A stretch of DNA of 64,000 nt from Macrocystis pyrifera (GCA_031763025.1 JASSKH010000007.1:15772080-15836079); one strand, 5' to 3'. Shown: positions 13,460-27,216, counted from the stretch's first letter. The notes: generated by a model from the letters alone, not told the origin. A program made the numbers and translations.

Positions 13460-16400
13460 GGGGACATCTCATGGGACACCCCAAAACATTTCTCCAATGG
13501 AACAAATCTGGTATCCCACATATCACATGGTTATCCTATGGAAAACACGAGGTCCCACGGGGAATTCCACGAGAACCCACGTTATTTACTGTGGAGTATT
13601 TCATCAATCCCAACGAATATGTCATATCCTGTGCGATAAAAACACCTGTGGGATGTTTTTCACCCCATGGGATCGTGGGTTATTCGATTAGTTGAGAGTT
13701 TCCCAAGGGGCATCCATTGGGATGTATACATGATCCCGGGATATCCCATAGGAAAAATGGCATCCTATGGTATCCTATAAGATACCAATTACGTATCCAA
13801 CTGGTAAGGGATACCAACCACCTGGTAACGTGTTGCAGGCCATCCCATGAGTCGTCCCATGGAACATCCCATGGGACGACCTATGGGATATTTGATCCCA
13901 CGGGACATCTCATGGAGAATGGGTTTACCATGAGCCTACCCATGGGACGACCTACAAGATTTTTCATGGAACATCCCATGCGACATCCCATATGACGACC
14001 CATGGGACACCCCATGGGTAATCCCGTAAGCCATTTCATGGGACATACCACAGGTTGTCCATCTTCCCATGGGATGTCCCATTGGATTTATAATGCGCCG
14101 TAAACATGGTTTGCCCCGTGGGATCTCCGATGGGACGGGCTGCCTACCATCGCATGTCCCACAGGTGACCCCATGTGTGGCATGTCATCGCATGAGTCGT
14201 TCCATGGATCTTCCTATGGGATGTCTTATATGCGGTTAACTTCCCATGGGTCCTCTTATGGTGTGTCCCATGTGATGTCCCATGGGGTGACAACATTTTC
14301 CACGAGACACACCATGGGGTCACCCATGGGCCATCGCTTATCTCATGGTCTTCCTATGCGATGTCTCGTACGCCGTCAAGTTTCCATGAGTCGTCTTATG
14401 GTTTGTCCCATCGGATGTCCCATGGGATGGGTTGCGTCCCATGTAATTGTACATGGAGCGACCCCTGGAATATTTTTCGTGCCATGGGACAACCCATGGG
14501 ACGTATCATACGTCCTTAATATCCCTCTTGTCGTCCCATTGGTAATCTCGTGGGACATTCTCGTCCCATGGGTCGTCCCATGGGTCTCTCTATGGGACGT
14601 CTCATATGCCGTTAACTTCCCATGAGTATGCCCCATGGGATGGGTTGTGTCCCATGGAATGAACCATCGGGCGTCTCATGGGATGCCTCATGGGATGGGC
14701 TGTGTGCTATGGGATGCACCAGTGGTGGACAACCCGTACGGCATATTTCATGCCATGGGACGTCCAATGGGACGCATCATGCGTCGTTGATATATCACGG
14801 GTCGCCTTACAGATAATCTCGCAGCACATTGTTGTCTCATGGGTTGACACATGGGTCTTCCTATGAGACGCCTCCTGCGCCATTAACTTAGGGTTAGTCA
14901 TCCGATGGTATGTCTCATGGGACGTCCTATTGCATGGGTCGTGTCCCACGGAAAGGCCCATGGGACGACCCGTGGGTCATTTATCACCCCGTTGGTCGTC
15001 TCATGAGGCATCCCGAGGGAGGTTTTGATCTCATGGTTCGTCACATGGGTCTTTCTATGGGATGTCTCGTACGCCAAAAATTCCCATGAATCATCATTAG
15101 GGATGTCTCATTGGATGTCTGATGGGATGGGTTGCCAAGTGATGGGTCGTGTATAGTGGAATGTCCCATGAAATTACCCATGGGGTCCCATGGGTCATCT
15201 TTGATCTCATGGGTCTTCCTATGGGACGTCTCTTACGCCGTTAACTTCCCATGGGTCATTTTTCATCTGATGGGGTCTTCTTATTGGACGTTTCGTACGC
15301 CGTTAACTTCCCATGATTCGTCCTACGGGATGTCCCATCTTACGGTTAGGATTAGGGGTAGGATTAAGGTTGGGGCCATAGCTAACTTCAAGTCCCATGG
15401 AATGTCCTGTGATAGTCTAGCCATAAGACCTCCCGGGGGATGTCCCATGGGACCTTTTATGGGACGCAGGCCATTGCATGGGGTGTTCCATGGAACGACC
15501 ATCGGGTAGGCGTGTGGGAAGCAATCATATCATGGGATGACCCATGGGACGGAAGAACAATGCCATAGCTCACGACCCATCCCATGGGACTTATCTTGGG
15601 ACTTGTTGTGAGATGACCCATAGGACGTTTACGGCATATGAGAGGTCCCACTAGGCACCGCCTTGTACGGCACATGGAATGATATGCGACCCGTGGGACT
15701 ACCTACGGAACGACCCAGGAGAGACATGCTACCCATGGGTCATGCCGTGGGCCACCCCATGGAACTACCTATGGGTCATCCCATGATATCTAACCCATCC
15801 CGTGGTATTTCTAATGGACGACCCATGGAACGTTCGTATGGATCGGATTTCGTCCTGAGGGATGACCCATGGGAATAGGTTAATGGCATATGAGGGGTCC
15901 CATGAGAAATTCCCCCTGTACAGCCCATGGGATGACATGCCGCACTTGGGACTACCTATAGGACGGCCCATGGGATGGTATGCTTCCCATAGGATGACGC
16001 ATTGGATGGCATGCTACCCATAGATCATCTCATGGGCCATCTCATGGGGCGTCCAATGGGTAATATGTTCTCCCATGGGAGTATCTATGGGTCATGTCAT
16101 CATACGTAACCCATCGCGTGGTATTTCTCATGGGGACGACCCATGGGACGATCCATAAGACGATCCACGAGACGATAACAGTATATGGGATAACCCATGG
16201 GCCATCTCATGGGATGACAGGCTACCATGCGTCATCCCATGGGATGACATACTACTCACCGGTGTTGGGTTCCGTCCTATGGGACAACCCATAGGGCGTA
16301 ACCGGCATATGGGAGGTACCATGACACATGGCATTGAACACCCCATGGGATGACATGCTACCCATGGGACATTCTATGGGACGACCCATGAGATAACATG

Positions 16401-16910
16401 CTACCTATACACCGCGCGGTGGGCCATTCCACGAAGCGTCCCGTGGGTAGTACTTCATCCCATGGGACTATCTATGGGCCATCCCATGATATTTGAACCA
16501 TCTTGTGGTACTTCTCACGGGACGACCCATGAGACGAGCCATGGATCGGGTTGGGTCATATTACCCATCCCACGGGCTATCCCATGGGCAGTTTTTTAGT
16601 TCTATGGGTAGTGTGTTAGCTCATGATGCAATGCAGTGCCATGGGATCTCCCACGAGAAGTCTTATAGATCATCCCATAAGATTGTTATGATTGCCCATG
16701 GGATGGTCAAGATCACACACACATATTCCATGGAACGCTCATAGTCCCATGGGACGTTCCATGGGCAGTGAGACGCCCCATGGGATTCACTAACCCAATG
16801 GGAAATCCCATAGGTGATTGGTGATCCCATGATACAACCCATGGAAAGTCCCATACGGATCATTGATCCTACAGGACCCCCCATGAGACGTCCCATCAAA
16901 TTCCCATCTC
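13460..16910. repeat. Large satellite of palindromic CCCATGGG words
   Basis: About 3.4 kb built from degenerate copies of TCCCATGGGA separated by roughly 6-25 bp of variable sequence (ACGACC, ATGTCC, TCGTCC spacers recur). Larger units also recur, for example GGGACGTCTC followed by ATGCCGTTAACTTCC (about 14590, 15220, 15290). The palindrome reads the same on both strands, so open frames rich in Ser-His-Gly or Met-Gly appear on both strands and are not genes. Telomere-like words are embedded near 15343. Confidence 0.95.
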
Positions 16911-18396
16911 GTACTTGTATATTGGATTGAAAAAGTATCGTACGTTCGTAACTGCAAGCGGCTATCGCTCTCGTGTCGTGATATATGCGTGGTAAGGGCG
17001 TAAGGGCATGATCCTTGCTTTGTTCTGATACCAGAATAGGCCCAGTACTCTCTACAAGTGCAATCAGCTCGCCCTGCTGTCGGATGAACATTGATATTAA
17101 ATTATACGTTGACTTTTTGCTTAATTTCGCTGTAAGTGCCGCGCTGTAAATGCATACCAGACCCCATCCTGTTTTCCCAACAACAGGTGTGTTATGCAAT
17201 CATAGGTGTGTGTTGTCTTCACATCAAACTTAAGCTCTACCCATAGGCACACTGTCGTCCTGCTCTGGATCCTGCAGTTCTGCAGTACTACTGGCTACTG
17301 TTGTAGGACTATATTGTAGTACTTAAGTTATATGTAGTGTCACAAGCTGTGAGGCAGAGGAAACGGAAATCACCTCATATTAATCGAGGTACGCGACTGA
17401 AACGTCAACGTACCAGGTACGAAAGAGCACAACTATAAATATATCTGTCAGGAAATGAATCTAAAAGCATATCAAATGGAATGGGATCCCTCCATCCCCT
17501 AACAATGCAGACAACATCCAGAGAGAGAGTCGCAGAAGAAAGACAGAAGAACGGAGAGGAAGAAAACCAGAAAATGTAAAAAGCAAAGAAATAGTGACAA
17601 TCAAAAATAATACCAGGTACCTCACACATCGCTCAAGGCAGCAAAAAACGTGTGTTGTGCTACGTATTCGACCCGTGAACCTTGCCAAACGATCTGCCAT
17701 CTCCGTGTTGCTTCCGTCGACAGCAGAATCAGTACAGCTGCCCCCCCCCCCTCCCCCCCGCTCCCTACTTCTTCCCTTGCCCTTGTCACCACTCTTGACC
17801 TTATTTGCCGCGTGGCGTAGCTATCTCCCCATCGCTTCGTTCCTATGCAACCCTGCCATAAAACTGTCCGCCGCTTCGACGACTTATCTTTCAGGCAGAT
17901 GCAACGTTTTAGTTGGGGCGATTTGGTGTACTGTTAGAATTGAGCTACAGTATTTAAACAAGCTAAAACGCACGAACAACTGACTGGTCGTGAATCGGGT
18001 ATGACATCGGGCTGGTGTTCAAACGGCGTGCACCTTGAGACATCGAATAACGAGTGGGATCAAGCTGAGAGGGGCGATTGTGCCGTCGCGCGTATATTGC
18101 AATGTATGCGATATCGTACTATACTGTGCTGTTCGACACTAAATTGCTGTCCTTTTCCGGCTTTACACAGCCAGACAATACTACACACCTTCGTTGATTT
18201 TGACTGTGACAAAAAAGACGCTGCGAAAACCAACGATCCAAAACAATGAACACCAACGAAAATTCGTCGCTCTATATTCGTAGAGATGGTAGATCTGCTG
18301 TATGTAGAAACAATATGCCACGCGTCGCATCTTGCCCGCCTTGCTTAGTGTGTTCACCCAGGGCTCTAACCAGGACTCTAGCCGAAACTCTAAACA
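16911..18396. other. No gene seen
   Basis: Contains a C-rich tract near 17741 and two TACCAGGTAC palindromic words. Open frames are short and unconserved. It may contain the promoter of the small gene starting at 18397. Confidence 0.4.
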
Positions 18397-19698
18397 ATGG
18401 GGAACCTACGTTCGACGCTAGGAGCGTACAATCGGGCCATATCTACACTTTCTCTTGAAGAGAGACAGCGCCTCGCTGACATCTGGGTCGGCGACTATGT
18501 CCTGAAAGAACGGTGAGCGGCTCGAGTGATGCCGACGCACTGATCGATACCTTAGCGCACGGTACGCCCAAACTGTACATTGCTGTCATACAATACTGTC
18601 ATGCACGATGCGATAATCGTGTCTATACCGTACTGCTGTGTTGATTTTTTATTTGAAGGGACGCTGAAACGAAAAATTAGCAGAATGATTGCAGCAGTGG
18701 AAACAACGACTGGTATACGAGATGGAGATAGATTTGTTGTCCGTTCATACCATGCAGTCCGCATTACATATCGACAAATGCATTAGGGCATTTTCACTCA
18801 GACTCCATTTGCTATTTGCCCTTGTGTGCGATCTACAGCACACAGCAACAACTGCCCAGCGCGGGAAGAACCACGCCTGCGGCAGATTCGCCTGGCGTTC
18901 AAGTCATGGGAGAAACGGCAGTCTGCCTGCTCATCACAGCTGCGATTTTGTGGGTGTGGTTCCGCTACCGTAAGTACGTCGAAACCTTCAAGCCATATCT
19001 AAGAAGAATACGAGGCTTCAGCCATTGCCAAGAGTTCACAGCATTTGCCGTAGGGCTCCCATGGGTCCCCCTTGGGTTTATAGTGTTAGCCCACCGGTCG
19101 CCCATGGATTTCCCATGGGTCTCCCATGACTCGCCCATGGGTCTTCCATGGGTCCAGCAGGGTTCTCCCACTGGTCTCCCACGGATCTCTCACGGGTCTC
19201 CCGCGGGTCTCCCATGGATCTCTCATGAGTCAGCGTATCCGTGGATCTCCCATGTCTTTCCCACATGTTTATAGTTGCCTACAGATCTGTCGTAGATGGT
19301 CCCCTGCATTTTTCATGAGACCTCATTGCCCATGGTTCTTCCATGGTGTTTCTATACGCGATCTCCATGGGACCCCCATTGGGTTTCTGCGGAGATTCCA
19401 CGGCAGTGGGCCCCATGGAACTGGAAGGAGACTTCCGACACATGAAAACAAAATACATCAACCGCCGATGCTCGGGCACACTCTGCTGCCCCTCACTACC
19501 ACCATGCCCGAGTGTCACAGCACTTGCGACACATTTCATCATGTATACTACTGTACTATTAATACCAACATCGTGTTCCCTGACTATACACAAACGGCTC
19601 CGACGCGCGCAGGATCCCAACTTCTTCGAGCGCGCATCCGGATTGTTGGCGGCCAACTGGCAGCGGCTAAGCAGCGGCACCACCGTCGTAAACAGTGA
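18397..19698 (+). CDS. Probable small single-pass membrane protein with N-myristoylation-type start, 3 exons
   Basis: Not recognised. Proposed exons 18397-18512, 18860-18969 and 19613-19698 (stop TGA) join in phase through GT-AG introns (donors GTGAGC and GTAAGT) and give 103 residues. The ATG sits in AACAATGG, a good eukaryotic start context. The protein begins MGNLRS, which fits the N-myristoylation pattern (Gly2, Ser6). A helical, charged part follows (TLSLEERQRLADIWVGDYVL). A hydrophobic segment at about residues 56-73 (AVCLLITAAILWVWF) is likely a membrane span. The tail is strongly basic (QLAAAKQRHHRRKQ). If real it would be a small membrane-anchored protein. The second intron contains a CATGGG repeat array. 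Exon 3 could instead be read in another frame (NFFERASGLLAANWQ), but that frame does not match the donor phase. No homologue is known to me. Confidence 0.5.
19055..19420. repeat. Second CCCATGGG array, inside an intron
   Basis: The same CCCATGGGTC-type words are spaced at 10-15 bp within the proposed second intron of the small membrane-protein gene. Spacer words differ from the large array (GGTCTCCCA). Confidence 0.9.
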
Positions 19699-20468
19699 CG
19701 TCGCGTGCTTTTATCCGAAATGGTGCCAGTGCAGCCTTACGGCCATTTCAGCCACATCTGATTTTTCGCAGGGAAAAAATATATGTGGTTGTGTGCGGGA
19801 GAAACGAGAAAAAGGGTCGGTCTCGCATGTTGCGTGGGACTACGGACTATCTTCTCGTTTTTGCAACGGCCTCAGGGTAGCCATAGAATTGCCATAGGAT
19901 GTGTCTACTTGGGGTTGCTGCAGACCGTGTCACGCGCTTCATTTTCTAGTCTAGAAGGGCTTGTGTCAACGGCGAGGAATCTCGTGTAGTGACGCGGCAT
20001 AGTATCGGCTATCAGCATCAACACAGTCAAGATTTTACGTGACTAAAGTGTACTAACCTGCTGCTGAGCAAGCCAGAAGGGCTCCTATGGAACCTTCAAC
20101 TGTCTCTAGAGCTACAGTTTCGTGGTCAGCAGTCTAGAGGACCTTACGCGCAAGTTACTGTAGTCTTGACTCGATTTTAACAATCGAAAGCGCTACAGTA
20201 CTACGGTGCAATGTACGCGAACGTGGAGAAGCCAGCTCGCGCATTGCAAGTGCCACGATGAATTTTCCAATGCGTGGATAATGCAGAGCTCCAGGGCTAT
20301 GCATACCGGCACACACCTACAGTAGAACCCGGGCCAGGGTCAGCAGCAATGCCATATAATGCGAGGTACTGTTTGCTTGGAGTCTTCACCCGGTCTACTC
20401 GTTTCATTGTTTGTTTTTTATAGTCCCTGGGAACGTTCCAGCGGTGTAAATCCATTTCGACCACACCT

Positions 20469-20798
20469 GTGTCGAGTACTATTAATAACTTAGCTCGTGA
20501 ATATTTAGAAATGCGGAAAGGCGCAATTCTTTGCCACGCTGTGCTGCATCAGGCAACCGTTGGCAGGGCTCGTGGTCGTCTCATCCTCGAAACACATCGC
20601 CTATTTACACCCACAGCAATATCTCGTACAGCAAATACTACTTGGAGACAAGCCGTGGAGCTCACTTCTCAGCTTGGCCTTGCATGGCGACTCTATTTTA
20701 ACCAAGACGTTCCTCCGTACAATTCATTAGTGAATGGGAGGAGGTGGAGTTGTCTTCATACCAGTCTTTTACGAATACATTATTTGACTTGTCCGTGA
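20469..20798 (+). CDS. Unrecognised 109-codon open frame
   Basis: A single-frame stretch reads through LAREYLEMRKGAILCHAVLH to a stop at 20796-20798. The composition looks protein-like, with helical and charged segments, but codon third positions are not biased, no family is recognised and no splice partners were found. It could be a transposon remnant or chance. Confidence 0.15.
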   Translation: MSSTINNLAREYLEMRKGAILCHAVLHQATVGRARGRLILETHRLFTPTAISRTANTTWRQAVELTSQLGLAWRLYFNQDVPPYNSLVNGRRWSCLHTSLLRIHYLTCP

Positions 20799-20814
20799 AC
20801 GCGTGTGAAAACTT

Positions 20815-21600
20815 ACATGGATACTTCATGGCACCCGGTGGCCGTTGATGGGCTTTGGTTGCGCTTCCGTGGGACTGCCATGCCACTTTTGGAGGTTTTC
20901 ATGGCACTTCCACAAGGGCTAGATATATATGGCTTTTTCATGGGCTTTCATGGCGGACTTCATCATGCGCCTCCATGCGCTTTCATGGGCCTCCATGGCA
21001 CTTCGATGACACTTTCAAGAAGAATACGCCGATATATAGATGTGATTTCATAATATCCATGAAATCGATTGCCATGGCGCCATGACAGTTTCACGGCAGC
21101 TTTCAATACCGGTGAAGCTTTCGTGAAAACCGCCGGGAGTATGGGGACTGTCATGTGACTACCCGCAGGGCTCTACCACGGGACTGCTATGACACTGACA
21201 CGGGACTGCCGTGAAGCTGCCATGAGGTGTCATGTGCCATGAGATGCCATGAGGTCGCCGCACGGGGGTTCCCGTTTGATTCCATTAGGTGCCATGAGGT
21301 GTCATTGAATCGTCATAGAGCGCCATGAAGTTCGACGGCAGTCTCATGACAGCCCCATTGCATAGTCATGGCAGTCCTACGGCAGTGCCATCAATGTGTG
21401 CCATGAATACTTCCATGGAAACTCCTGGCACAGCCATGGCGCTGCCATGACAAGGTTGTACTCCCATGGGCCTTCCCATGACACTTTGCAGTACAGTGGT
21501 CCCGTGAATTTTGATGAACGGCCATGAATATTCATGAATGACCGTGCACGTTGTTCATGGCACGGTCATAGGACTGCATGCATGGGACTGCTATGGAAAA
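20815..21600. repeat. Third CATGG array, diverged (GCCATGGCA / CCATGA)
   Basis: Dense CATGG words are embedded in TTTCATGGGC, GCCATGGCGCCATGAC, CCATGAGGT and GCCATGAATA contexts. The core is shared with the two upstream arrays but the flanking dyad has shifted from CCC/GGG toward GC/GCA. Confidence 0.8.
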
Positions 21601-24600
21601 GCCAGCTATTGTACACCTGCTTCTGTACGAACTCGAAACGCCCCGATTTTCGCCGACAACTAGTGTACTGCATAGAACCTCTAGTTTGTCGATATGACGG
21701 TCAAATAATGCTTCTGCTAAATCGGTGCCTGTCCTCTGGTCAGTCATCGGTATGTAGGTATGTTGTACCCAACCGAGAACCTTGTTTTTTTATCAGATCG
21801 CGGTAAACAGTATGTGTCCATGATGGCATTGTCCCGAGTAGCAGTAATATGCATACTTACTTCGCCATCGGTGGCCGAAGCATATAACATGCACAGCAAA
21901 CTTCGCCCTCGGTGGCCGAAGTCGTACACTCATAGGGTTAGCACAACCAACAGCTAAAAACTATTGAGCATGATTGGAAACCTTGATATCGAACTGCTTT
22001 GGGGTGCCGTACACCTTTTACAAAGAGAATGCCCGACCCCATATTACTTTTGGCCCTGCGCAGGTACTGCATAACTACAGTAGGTTTTCTTGAGCTCAAT
22101 ACTTCAGCGCCTCATGGTGGGATTGGGGGGGTTTACCGGCCTCCCGGCAGCGTCTATCAACTCCAAGCCTACCGTCTTTATTTGGGGTAGTACTGTACAC
22201 AGCTACGGTACGTGCGGGCGCACAGAGTACCTCGCCGAGTAAACCGTGCTGGTGCGATGAACTCTACTTGCGACAGAAATGAAACGCGTGTTGAGCGATC
22301 CGTTCCTCCACTCATGTAAATGGATTTTACATGTAGTATCCGCTCATATATGTTTGTTTTTCAAGGGTGCCGTTTCAGATGAAACCATCATCATCGCCAT
22401 CGTTTTGTTTTGTTAAGCCGAGGCATTGCAATTTTTACCAGTTGCCTTGTACACTGGCGTGGCACGGTGTCTCGTTGCTGCTGCTGCTACTCGTTCGGCA
22501 ACCAATAAATATATTGTTTTGTAGTGGGATGCGAGAGGTCGTCCTTTCTAAAAGCACCCGCCTATCATACAGCACCAGTGCAATATCGACAGCATCACCA
22601 GCTAACCGAGCTATTGTTGCCTATAGGTTCACGGGGAGCGCTTTCTTCAATGTGTCTCCAAGACTACAGTGAGACCTCTAAGATCTCAGGCCAGCAACAA
22701 AGAAACGCTCAAGGCTCCCGGGTGAGAATGTCAGGCTTCATGCAGCCTTGGAACCGTTGTATTTCCCAATCCAATCCGTGTAACGTACTTTACCCAGCTG
22801 TACCAGGTATAATCTTGTACACGATCGTGTATGCGGATAACGAAATTCAAAGTTGAACGGGCATCGAAGACACCGATATTGTCCGAAGATGTGCTTCGCC
22901 ACCCCTACCTCAAGTGTGGTGCTATTTAAACACACTCAAGCGAAAAAACGAGGTACAATACTGTAGTTGTAGGCCCCAACGTCCAGTTGAGGGTGATATT
23001 TTGAGGGCATAAGCAACGTATCCGTATATACGATCGGGGTGGCGTTTGGCGAGCATGGAAGGCCAGGAAGCTCTCGTTCAAGCTATGATGTACCACGTAC
23101 CTCGATATGCACTGCGCTGTAAGCGAAAGCGTTTCGGGAGTGACGCCAATCGATCAATGTACAGGTATGCTGCATAATAACTACAGTACGGTAACTCTCG
23201 GTAACGCCCGTAGAGTTACAACCGTGCAGTATCTGCCGAGTTTGTGAACACACCTGTCACAATATGCTGGTCACAAACAAATAGGTTTTCCGACGAACGA
23301 TGTGACATAGAACAGTAGCACAATACAGTATCTACAGTATCAATAGTACCTTCGTCAATCGATTTCGACGGCGGTGACAGTGGCTTACATGTGGAGGTTG
23401 TAAGACAAAGTTTCATGCGCTATAGAGTAATTCATGTTTTAGCCCATGCATCTGGCAATCACTTGGAGATGCATTTTTAAGCTCTGGGCCAGGCTACGAG
23501 TACCTGTTGCTGATACCCAAATTAGTTACAGTGCAAACCAGGTAGACGATATTATTCAAATGCCACCGGTGCCGTCATGTGCGATGCCGTCTGTAAAGCA
23601 GTTATCTAGATACGTCCTGGAGGCATGGCCCTCGCCCATGCGCATCGATGACGTGATCGCTGCTTTCTGCTAGCAACATTGTTTGTGTCAGCTACATCGG
23701 GAGCTCCTTCATGTCCAGTGCGGATGGTGCTCTACTGCTCCTCCATGACGGTGGCAATGGGCCTATTGGCTACCCAGTAAGTTTTCTTCAGTCACGATCG
23801 TAGTGGCGGTACAGAAATCGCGGTACAGTGGTTACGGTACAGTATAGTTGGGGTAGATGGTACCTGCCTGTACTTCCTTTGCGATACCGCATCAATCGGA
23901 CTGTCACAGAGTGGGTCTTCAATTGGTAATTCCAGTACTGCATTATACGTACTTATTAGGGAAATCTTACTACTCTGACAAACACCCAATGTGTTGCCAA
24001 GAGGGGAGGGCTACAACTCGTCCGTAGATATTCGCGGATAGGCACCGAAATACATCGCAGAAACGGAACAACTCCAAACGATGGCCTACGCTTTGCTTCG
24101 TCTTCTTTGCAGGGGCACTGCTGTACAGTACTGCAACGACATATCTATGTATGATACCCGTGGTGTGGTTTGACTGTGTGGTATCGATAGGATTTTTGCC
24201 GTACTGTACATAGATATCTCTTTTCAAGAATACCGACGTAGTAGGAAGCTGACACATCCCGACCCCATTTGCACGTTTTTGTACCTACCTGTGGTACCTG
24301 TGGTGGCTCCTGTCGTCCGCTCTGTTTTTCGAAGCGGGCACATCGTCCTGCAGACAAGGATGCGCGTGGTTTCTCGTCGAATATCCTGATTCAAGATCAC
24401 TCAGGGGGTGGTGGAGGTGAGAAAGACAGTAGTGGTGCCTACTGTACAGTAACTCGAGTCTGCCTCCGAGAAGAAGGGGGCAGACCAACTTACAGTAAAG
24501 TTCAATAATGTTACGGTGGTGCCGTCGGTGTGGGTAGGGTTGTAGCGTGGTCCGACAGCCGTGGGCACGAAACACTGATGTCTCCCTCTCTTCACGGTAG

Positions 24601-26160
24601 GGCAATATCATATTCCTGTCTCATTTATGCTGCCCACAGCTACGAAAATAGAGCGCGGTATATCTTCATGGTTCCTCTGCCTCCCCCCCGTCAGCACCGA
24701 AGCCCTAACCCCAATCCTATCCAACATACGTTTGATGCCGTTTCCGTTTCATGCTGCACGATTAATATGTCCCCGGCTACTGGTTTTGTGACTCAGGGAG
24801 CCCGAGCCGCTACGGCGAAGGTGTTACGAACTGGCCATAACTACGCGGCGATGGTGTGTTTTATTCCGTTGCACGTTTTCCCCCAATCAATGCCGATAGG
24901 TCGTGACGTCTTCAATCGGGTCAACCGTCGTATAGTTCAGTATGCCCCCGCTCCCCCGCAGTGGGGAGGGGCACGCTGAACAGCATTATACAAATAAAAC
25001 GGTTGGGGAGTCGGGAAGCTACGAAGATACGTACGACTATCCGCCCGTTATTTACGACGTTTTTTTTTTCAAAAAATAAAAAGTAACGCTCCAAAATCAA
25101 AGATCGAGATCGCACGCCTCCACGTTGTCAGCGGAAACCCCTTGGGCAAGAAAATCGGAAACTCGCGCGGGAGGGATACGTAGCACACAGCAGCAGTACT
25201 CGCAGGACGAGAAAGAGGTTGAGACAGCGTCTTGTGGGGTTGAGAGGTATGGCTTATGAACAGACGGGCGAGACGGCAAAGCTGGTGGGAGCAATGATGA
25301 GGCTACGACACAACACCACCTTCAAGGTACAGTACAGAGTGAAAGAAAATTTCGTATGACACTACCACAGACTGCATCGATACATTTCGCTTATTATATT
25401 TGTTAAAACGTTGCAACAGCAGCAGCGACACAGCAACTTGAGCATCTACCTCCTTGTTGTCTTCGTGTCGTGCGTCATGCGTGTGATGCCCTCTTCGTTG
25501 GGAGCGAGGAAACAAGTTACACATACGGCCGTCGGAGCCCCAGTCCGACTGTCCGCACACATACCTGAAAAGTATTGCTGGCATTGAAGCGCTTCAGAGC
25601 TTCTGATACTGATCGATGGATTCCCGTACACAAGTGCTGTTACACTGGTATCATATGTACTGCTTTAGGGTAACTGCTGCTGCTGCTGTTGGTGTTGACT
25701 GCCTACTGCCTACCGGTATGTTCGTACGTACGCGTACTCGTAGCTCTAACGCTCTACCAGGTACCAGGTAACAGTCAACCTCAAACGTAGTAAAAAACAC
25801 GTACGACGTACCAGGTATCAAGTATCTACGTATCGGTATATCTAGCACCGTAGCACCGTACCACCCTATTAATAGCACGCACTGCTGTCGACAGAGCGTC
25901 AGGTGACAGGCATGCCCCTATATATAAATACAACTATAATTACGATTTTTGGGGTCGTTGTCACTTGCTAGCTCTTGGCAGACAGACCGACCGATAGACA
26001 GCTCTTCGCAAACAGCCCTTTTTCTTTGAAACAGCCGAACAGCCAAACAGCCAAACAACCTTTCCTCTTTCTTCTTCCGCAAACTGCCAACCAATAGACA
26101 GCTCTTCGCACGGCGCCTAAAAGAGGCGCCTCGCCTTCGACGAACGGCATAGATAGGTAG
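21601..26160. other. No confident gene; one candidate exon
   Basis: Besides the candidate exon at 23055, only short frames are seen. The 5' exons of the zinc-finger gene should lie in the right-hand part. A and C/T-rich repeats (AACAGCCAAACAGCC, CAGCTCTTCGCA) occur at 25970-26110. Confidence 0.4.
23055..23164 (+). CDS. Candidate first exon of an unrecognised gene
   Basis: An ATG opens a 36-codon frame beginning MEGQEALVQAMMYHVPRY and ending RSMY with a phase-2 AG|GTATGC donor. Two downstream stretches can follow in phase: one from the AG before 23613 reading YVLEAWPSPMRIDDVIAAFC to a stop at 23673, the other after 23690 reading YIGSSFMSSADGALLLLHDG and ending at a GTAAGT donor. They cannot both be right as drawn. 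No family is recognised and chance is a real alternative. Confidence 0.22.
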
Positions 26161-27169
26161 GTGCAGCTGTCGGCGGCCAAGCTGTTGCTGTCGGTGGCGA
26201 ACCTGCTGGTGCTGCAACCCCCGCCTCTGCCTTCTCCACGCCACCTAAGCTCACCTCCCCCTCGTCGAGAGGCGCGTGGTCCTCGCCCTCTGGCAAGAGA
26301 GCGGCAACGACAAAGACCGACTTGGTGCCGGCTGTTGTTTGCGACCAGTATACGGACCAGCACTTCTTGGTCAAGAACTCCGCGCCTGGTGGCAAAACGT
26401 GGCCTTCGCCACCTGCAAGGATCTCACGTGCGTGGTGGCGGGATCATCCTGACAGGGCAACCGACTGCGAGTTCTGTGCACGCTCGATCAAGGAAGGGAC
26501 TGTCTCGTACTCCCTCGAGACTGCTGACGGTGGTGAGTGTCTTATGTCTATTGTGCATGCTGTATGTTGCCAGTGCGTTTTTTGGGGGTTTTCAATTGCC
26601 TTTTTGCATACAAACCTACGTCAAAGTGTTTATTTATTTTTTTACTCATCCACGCTCGTTCTTTCTCCCCTTCGTGCGTTGCGTCGGCTCCTCTTACACA
26701 CAGTGCACGCGAACGCGCACATGCACAACTGTTTGCGGGACGTGAACGAAGGAACGGAGGGTTCAGCTGTCGCCGTCACCGCTGCACCGAACGACGTGAG
26801 TGCTGCTGCTACTGTGCTGCATTTTCGGTGCACACGATTTCTGTGTGTACATGTTTTTTGGTGACCCTACGTACTGTTTTTGGCTGCCGCTGCTGCTGCT
26901 GCTGTCAGCGCCACGCCATGAGTGCTGCTGCTTGCTGCTGTGCACCTGCTTCTCCTGTGCACTCGCTGCTGCTGTAGTGCTGCTGCGTTGTTGCCGTGCT
27001 GTGCACCTGCTGCTCCTGTGCACTTGCTGCTGCTGTATGTAGTGCTGCTGCGTTGTTGCCGTGCATCATGCTGGAAGCGTACATATTTTCGGGTCGTCAA
27101 TTCCGTAGGTTTTGCGATGGCGGCATACCAGGGTACATGCTTTTTTTCTTCCTTATTTTCATGTCGTTG

Positions 27170-27216
<47 letters not shown>

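Noticed and set aside
13717..16744. Ser-His-Gly and Met-Gly rich frames on both strands
   Set aside because: They are translations of the CCCATGGG palindrome array, appear in several frames and on both strands, and carry no gene structure.
13460..16910. CRISPR array
   Set aside because: The repeat is a degenerate palindrome of about 10 bp with irregular spacing in a eukaryotic genome, and there are no cas genes.
19595..19697. Alternative frame NFFERASGLLAANWQRLSSG as the third exon of the small gene
   Set aside because: It looks protein-like but would need a phase-0 donor, whereas the strong GTAAGT donor at 18970 leaves phase 1, which fits the other frame ending at a stop at 19698.
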